Part shown: positions 59,947-64,000 of the stretch, piece after piece
Position numbering within the stretch: the stretch's first letter is position 1
How the letters are laid out: each line of letters begins with the position of its first letter
DNA from: CF-39 sp035651155
GTDB lineage: Bacteria > Chloroflexota > Limnocylindria > P2-11E
Length of the DNA: 64,000 nucleotides
NCBI GenBank assembly: GCA_035651155.1
Contig: DASRGG010000022.1
Span: forward strand, 56,217 to 120,216
Direction: 5' to 3'
Translations under genes and position numbers: made by a program
The notes under the pieces: model-generated
The model's database searches: none
What the model saw: only the letters and a program-made list of their open reading frames with translations
Told to the model about the DNA's origin: nothing

Positions 59947-59983
59947 GTCTCGACATGAGCGACGGCTGCTCGCCAGTCGAGAC
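59947..59983 (+). promoter_or_regulatory. Copy of the 37-bp tripartite element (site 10)
   Basis: GTCTCG 59947-59952, 26 bases with internal CTCGC at spacer 17-21, GAGAC 59979-59983: a full match. It ends three bases before the ATG of the molybdenum enzyme, so no ribosome-binding site fits between; a bound protein would block both transcription and translation start. Confidence 0.72.
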
Positions 59984-59986
59984 GGC

Positions 59987-62590
59987 ATGACGACCGCGCC
60001 GAACGTCTCGGGCGGGAAGGACGTCTGGGAGGACGTCTGGGTCCCGACGGCGTGCAACATGTGCTACAACAACTGCTCCATTCAGGTCCGCCGCGTCAAC
60101 GGCGTCGCTGTGAAGATCGAGGGCCTCCCCGGCGCGCAGCCCAACTACGGAAAGACGTGCGCGAAGGGCAACGCGGCGTTCATGAACCTGTACAACCCGC
60201 ATCGCATCCTTCATCCGCTGCGGCGGACGAATCCCGACAAGAGCCCCGGCGCCGATCCGCGCTGGGAGCGGATCTCGTGGGACGAGGCGCTCGAGCTCGC
60301 GGCATCGAAGCTGCGGGCCGCGCGGGAGAAGGATCCGCGCTCCATCGCGCTCGCATCGTTCGACTCGATCGCGCGACCCGCCTACTCGGCGTTCATGACG
60401 GCGTTCGGGAGCCCGAACGTCACCGTCGGATCCGCGAACTTCTTCTGCGGGCGCGGCCTGCACCCGATCGCGTTCACGCTGACGGGCTCGAACGACATCC
60501 GGCCGGACATCAAGCACGCCGAGATGATCCTCATGTTCGGCACGTCGTACGGGTTCGTCAGCCAGTCGAACGCCATGGGCGACACTGCCGCCCTCGCCGA
60601 CGCGCGGATGCGTGGGCTGAAGCTCGTGGTGGTCGATCCGGTGCTGACGTACGCGGCGTCACAGGCCGACGAGTGGATCCCGATCCGCCCGGGGACCGAT
60701 CACGCGCTCGCGCTCTCGATGATGCACGTCCTGGTGAACGAGCTCGGCATCGTTGACGCCGAGTACATACGTGCCGGGACGAACGCGTGCTATCTCGTGG
60801 GGCCCGACGGGAAGTACGTCCGCGACGCGGCGAGCGGCAAGCCGCTCGTCTGGGACGCCGGCGCCGGCCGCGCGGCCCCGTACGACGGCGTCCGACCGGG
60901 GGACGCCGCGCTCGAGGGCGTCTTCGAGGTCGAGGGCGTGCGGGCCACGACCGGCTTCGTGCTGTTCCGCGAGCACCTGCGGTCGTACCTGCCGGAGAAG
61001 GTCGCGGAGATCACGACCGTCGCGGCGCCCACGATCCGGCGCCTCGCCGCCGAGTTCGGCGCCGCCGCGCGCGTGGGCGCGACGATCGTGCTCGACGGTC
61101 ACACCCTGCCGCTCCGACCGGCGGCCGCCTGCTTCTACCGGGGCGTGTCCGGCCACCGCCACGCGATGCACGGGGCCATGGCGATCGCGCAGCTGAACAT
61201 GGTCGTGGGTGCCGTCGACGTCCCCGGCGGCATGATCAACGGCACGTCGGCGAACCCGCTGTGGTCGCCGCAGGTCGGACAGGACGGTCTCATCGTGCCG
61301 GCGCCGGACCGCGGTCACGCGCGGCCGCCCCTGCCGCAGCGGCCGGTGTGCCAGCCGCAGACCCTCGAGATGGTCGAGCTGTTCCCGCTCGCGTACTTCT
61401 CGGGAACGATGATGTGGCTGCAGCTCGCCCACCCCGAGCTCGGCGAGCGGCTCGGCATGCCGTACCGCCCCGAGGTGTTCATCCAATGCCGGACGAACCT
61501 CGTGGCCATGGGCGCCGATCCGAGCGTCATGGGCGCGGCCCTCGCGAACATCCCGTTCCAGATCTCGTTCGGGACGTTCCACGACGAGACGAACCAATTC
61601 GCCGACCTCCTGCTGCCCGACGCCCATGGGCTCGAGCGGCTCGCGGGCTTCGCATACAACACGCTGACGGCCAACAGCTACATGAATGGGGCGCATCCCG
61701 GCGAGGAGTGGGCCTTCAACGTGCAGCAGCCCGTCGTGGCCCCCGCGGGCGAGGCGCGGTTCTGGATCGAGGTCCTGCTCGATCTCGCGCAGCGTATCGG
61801 CATGACCGAGGAGATGAACCGCTCGTTCAACGCGGTGGCCGGGCTCACGGGCGAGCACCGGCTCGGGCCCGCGCGCACCTACAGCTGGCCCGAGATGGTC
61901 GACCGGTACCTGCGGAGCGTGTGCGGCGACGACCACGGCCTCGACTACTTCCGGGAGCACGGCTACCACACGACCGGCACGAAGCGCGCGGTGGAGCATT
62001 CGTACCCGCGTGCCTTCCACCAGGGCCGCGTGCCCCTCTACCTCGAGCATTTCATCACCGCCGGCGAGAACGTGCGGTCCTACATGGAGGGCCGCGGCGT
62101 CGAATGGGACACCACGGACTACGTCGCGCTCATGGAGTGGAAGCCATGTCCGGCCTACGAGCTGCCGGCCGAGTACGACCTGTTCGTCGTCAACCAGAAG
62201 CTGCCGTTCCTGAACATGTCCTTCACGCACGAGAACGCGTGGCTCACCGAGCTCGCCGACCGGAACGCCAAGGTGTATCCGGTCGGCGTGAACGCCGATG
62301 TCGCGAAGCGGCGCGGTCTTGCGGAGGGCGACGCGGTCGTGCTCGAGACGCCGAGCGGACGGCGGTTCGACGCGGTCGTGCGGCTGACGCAGGGCGTGCA
62401 CCCGGAGTGTCTCGTCGTGCCGGGCGTCGTCGGCCGGACCATCGGCAGCGTGGCCCGGGCGCGCGGCAAGGGTGTGCACTACAACAGCCTCGTCGACTAC
62501 ACGCTGGGCCAGATGGACACGCTCACCGGCGCTGTGGACGGATGCGTGAAGGTGAAGCTCACGCGCGCGAGGGCGACGCATGGGCATTGA
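59987..62590 (+). CDS. Molybdopterin-dependent oxidoreductase (DMSO reductase/formate dehydrogenase family), 867 aa
   Basis: Catalytic subunit with a [4Fe-4S] cluster (Cys23, Cys26, Cys30 and Cys58 in CNMCYNNCSIQV...GKTCAKGN) and bis-MGD. Cys154 (ANFFCGRGLHP) is the likely molybdenum ligand, not Sec. RGVSGHRHAMHGAMAIAQLNMVVGAVDVPGG and the C-terminal FINCxx-like NQKLPFLNMSF, HTNP-type FTHENAWLTELADRNAKV and beta-barrel domain fit the family. No Tat signal is visible, so it probably faces the cytoplasm. Downstream are a MoaD-like protein and, convergent, an NrfD membrane subunit; the iron-sulfur subunit that should bridge them is missing here. Confidence 0.88.
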   Translation: MTTAPNVSGGKDVWEDVWVPTACNMCYNNCSIQVRRVNGVAVKIEGLPGAQPNYGKTCAKGNAAFMNLYNPHRILHPLRRTNPDKSPGADPRWERISWDEALELAASKLRAAREKDPRSIALASFDSIARPAYSAFMTAFGSPNVTVGSANFFCGRGLHPIAFTLTGSNDIRPDIKHAEMILMFGTSYGFVSQSNAMGDTAALADARMRGLKLVVVDPVLTYAASQADEWIPIRPGTDHALALSMMHVLVNELGIVDAEYIRAGTNACYLVGPDGKYVRDAASGKPLVWDAGAGRAAPYDGVRPGDAALEGVFEVEGVRATTGFVLFREHLRSYLPEKVAEITTVAAPTIRRLAAEFGAAARVGATIVLDGHTLPLRPAAACFYRGVSGHRHAMHGAMAIAQLNMVVGAVDVPGGMINGTSANPLWSPQVGQDGLIVPAPDRGHARPPLPQRPVCQPQTLEMVELFPLAYFSGTMMWLQLAHPELGERLGMPYRPEVFIQCRTNLVAMGADPSVMGAALANIPFQISFGTFHDETNQFADLLLPDAHGLERLAGFAYNTLTANSYMNGAHPGEEWAFNVQQPVVAPAGEARFWIEVLLDLAQRIGMTEEMNRSFNAVAGLTGEHRLGPARTYSWPEMVDRYLRSVCGDDHGLDYFREHGYHTTGTKRAVEHSYPRAFHQGRVPLYLEHFITAGENVRSYMEGRGVEWDTTDYVALMEWKPCPAYELPAEYDLFVVNQKLPFLNMSFTHENAWLTELADRNAKVYPVGVNADVAKRRGLAEGDAVVLETPSGRRFDAVVRLTQGVHPECLVVPGVVGRTIGSVARARGKGVHYNSLVDYTLGQMDTLTGAVDGCVKVKLTRARATHGH

Positions 62591-62894
62591 GGCTGCCGGT
62601 GGCACCGGCGTGCGCGTCTGCTACCTCGGGCTCGTGCGCCGCGCGGCGGGGACGAGCGAGGAGCGCGTGCGTCTCGACGAGTCAGCCACGCTCGGCACCC
62701 TCCTGTATCGGCTCGCGGAGCGGCACGGGCGGGCCTTCCGCGATCACGTGTTCGAGGGCGGCGAGCTCTCCCGCGGCTCGAGCATCCTCATCGACGGGCA
62801 CAACTGCCGCAGCCTCGGCGGCCTCGACGCGCGGCTCGACGGCCGGAGCGAGGTCGAGGTGATCGTGTTCGGCCCGCCCGCGAACGGCGGCTAG
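62580..62894 (+). CDS. MoaD/ThiS-like sulfur-carrier protein, 104 aa
   Basis: Beta-grasp protein ending in Gly-Gly (FGPPANGG), the terminus that becomes a thiocarboxylate. VRVCYLGLVRRAAGTSEERVRLDESATLGTLLYRLAERHG matches the MoaD start. Its ATG lies inside the end of the oxidoreductase gene (11-base overlap). It probably supplies sulfur for molybdopterin synthesis for its neighbour, as a dedicated copy; a MoaE partner is not seen. The stop overlaps the stop of the converging NrfD gene. Confidence 0.82.
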   Translation: MGIEAAGGTGVRVCYLGLVRRAAGTSEERVRLDESATLGTLLYRLAERHGRAFRDHVFEGGELSRGSSILIDGHNCRSLGGLDARLDGRSEVEVIVFGPPANGG

Positions 62895-63862
62895 AGGAAC
62901 GGCGGGTACACGCCCGCCTTGATCACCGCGTACTTGGCGAGCCAGTTCCCGACCTGCAGCGACGCGGCGGCAAGGACGACGAGCGCGGTCAGCGCCGCGC
63001 CGGCGCTCGCGAGCGACGCGGCGGCGAGCGCCGCCGCGGGGACCGCGATGCCGAGGACCAGCGCGCCGTAGAACGGCGTCCGCAGATCGCCTGAGGCGAG
63101 CCGCGCCACCGACGCGCGCGCGGCCGTTCCCGCGTACACCCCGTTCAGCGCGTGCAGCAGCAGCAGCGCGCCCGCGGCCGCGACGGCGACCGCGCCCGAT
63201 CCGGCGAGACGCGTCAGCGTCTCCGGCGCGACGGAGAGCCAGAGCGGTGCGAGGAGCTCCACGCCGATGGCGCTCGCGAAGCCGAAGGCGAGGAACTGCG
63301 CCGGGATGAGCATGTTGTTCCAGAAGGGGATGGCCGGCGTTGAGGCCATGACGATCCCCGGATACGCGATGACCACGAGCGCGGCGAGGCTCGCGACGGT
63401 GAAGAACGCGACCCGCAACGCGCCGTCGCCGGCCCACGGCAGGCCCGCGAGTGGACGCGCACCCGCCAGCTCGAGATCGGCGATCGTCAGGAGGCCGGCG
63501 AACAGCAGGAACGTCATGTCGGCGATAAAGCCGAGGCTGATCCAGGAGGTGCGCGGGTTCTTGTACACGCGCCACGCCTGCAACGGGCGTCCGAGGTCGG
63601 CGAGGAGGATCAGCCCGCCGACGCCGATGACCACGAGGCTCGTGAGGTCGGCGATGCTCATGCCGACGGCGCGCCCCATGACGCTGCCGGAGAGCACGCG
63701 CCAGATGAAGAGCGCGCCGCCGACGCCCATCAGGGTGAACCAGGTGGCGTGGTTCACACCCCAGAAGTTCTGCGGCTTCGGCTCCATGACCCAGCGCCCG
63801 CTGGTGAACGGGTTCACCGCGGTGAACCGCCCGGTGGCGTCGCTTGTGTGTCCTTGACCCAT
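62891..63862 (-). CDS. nrfD: NrfD/PsrC-type polysulfide-reductase membrane subunit, 323 aa
   Basis: Integral membrane quinone-reacting subunit of molybdenum-enzyme or related complexes. About eight to nine helices, e.g. ATWFTLMGVGGALFIWRVL, LTSLVVIGVGGLILLADLGRPLQAW and ISLGFIADMTFLLFAGLL; the LGRP motif after helix 2 is the family mark. ATG 63860-63862 has AAGAGGGA upstream. It is the only complete minus-strand gene at this end; the matching iron-sulfur protein may be encoded before it, outside the window. From 63,866 to 64,000 I see no gene. Confidence 0.87.
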   Translation of the reverse strand: MGQGHTSDATGRFTAVNPFTSGRWVMEPKPQNFWGVNHATWFTLMGVGGALFIWRVLSGSVMGRAVGMSIADLTSLVVIGVGGLILLADLGRPLQAWRVYKNPRTSWISLGFIADMTFLLFAGLLTIADLELAGARPLAGLPWAGDGALRVAFFTVASLAALVVIAYPGIVMASTPAIPFWNNMLIPAQFLAFGFASAIGVELLAPLWLSVAPETLTRLAGSGAVAVAAAGALLLLHALNGVYAGTAARASVARLASGDLRTPFYGALVLGIAVPAAALAAASLASAGAALTALVVLAAASLQVGNWLAKYAVIKAGVYPPFL

Positions 63863-64000
63863 CACGACAATCCCTCTTCAGACGTCGCCCGGCGGGGTGT
63901 CGCCGCCTGTCGCATGGGACGGAGTTCCCGCAAGTGAGAGCGGCGCCCCCGACCGGCGCGGGAGGCCCGATCGGTATCCAGGGGCGAAGTCCCCGCACGT

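Noticed and set aside
59987..62590. Selenocysteine in the formate-dehydrogenase-like protein
   Set aside because: The molybdenum-ligand position carries a normal Cys codon (Cys154) and there is no in-frame TGA.
63907..63940. CTGTCG ... GAGAG before the NrfD gene as an eleventh copy of the element
   Set aside because: The spacer is about 23 bases instead of 26 and the internal CTCGC is absent.
1..64000. tRNA genes, rRNA genes, CRISPR arrays, insertion sequences or phage genes
   Set aside because: None could be recognised on either strand; the only repeats are the 37-bp element, the 21-bp tandem repeat and paralogous genes.

Overview
The window is 64 kb of high-GC bacterial DNA, densely packed, with many GTG/TTG starts and many four-base start/stop overlaps. 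It contains no rRNA, tRNA, CRISPR array or transposase gene that I can see, and no gene-free stretch longer than 300 bases. Nearly every gene encodes uptake or breakdown of small organic compounds, so this reads as a catabolic accessory region of a chemoheterotroph. The lipoproteins have long Ala/Thr/Ser/Gly linkers after the lipobox cysteine and there are several luciferase-like (LLM) monooxygenases. I guess an uncultivated Chloroflexota-like organism, with low confidence and no marker gene to prove it.

Layout. 0-1.5 kb: the end of an aldehyde dehydrogenase, two hypothetical proteins and two tiny Cys-rich proteins. 1.7-5.8 kb: a drug/solute exporter facing an aldehyde dehydrogenase plus enolase-superfamily operon. 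6-8.5 kb: an ABC importer (two permeases, one ATPase) without its binding protein. 8.6-11.9 kb: aldolase, Zn-dehydrogenase and sugar kinase. 12-17.7 kb: formamidase, hydantoinase, cupin, FMN 2-hydroxyacid oxidoreductase and a ThDP enzyme. 17.8-25.5 kb: binding protein, Zn-dehydrogenase, Rieske oxygenase and HyuB/HyuA hydantoinase. 25.5-36.4 kb: GMC oxidoreductase, CoA ligase, three closely related LLM monooxygenases, an aldolase, a second exporter and a peptide-type binding protein with its permeases. 38.3-42.9 kb: a glycine/sarcosine/betaine-reductase-like set (GrdB, GrdE, GrdA, GrdC) in which GrdB and GrdA are each interrupted by an in-frame TGA exactly where the family has selenocysteine. 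42.9-52.1 kb: a GMC dehydrogenase fusion, isochorismatase-type amidase, amidohydrolase, aldolase, IclR regulator, bicupin, two-subunit Rieske dioxygenase and a VOC dioxygenase. 52.2-58.2 kb: a cassette that looks slightly less GC-rich (LLM enzyme, iron-type ABC importer, second copy of the Rieske enzyme). 58.2-63.9 kb: a third Cys-rich protein, an amidohydrolase, a molybdopterin oxidoreductase with a MoaD-like protein, and an NrfD membrane subunit.

How it works together. A 37-bp tripartite element (GTCTCG, 26 bases, GAGAC, with an internal CTCGC at fixed offset) recurs ten times, in front of almost every catabolic operon. In four places it lies directly on or just after a sigma-70-like promoter. 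It appears to tie the whole region into one regulon. The only transcription factor seen is an IclR-family protein at 47.5 kb. The two most unusual points are this regulon element and the compact selenoprotein reductase set, which lacks GrdD and the usual processing cysteine of GrdE and sits among oxygen-dependent enzymes.
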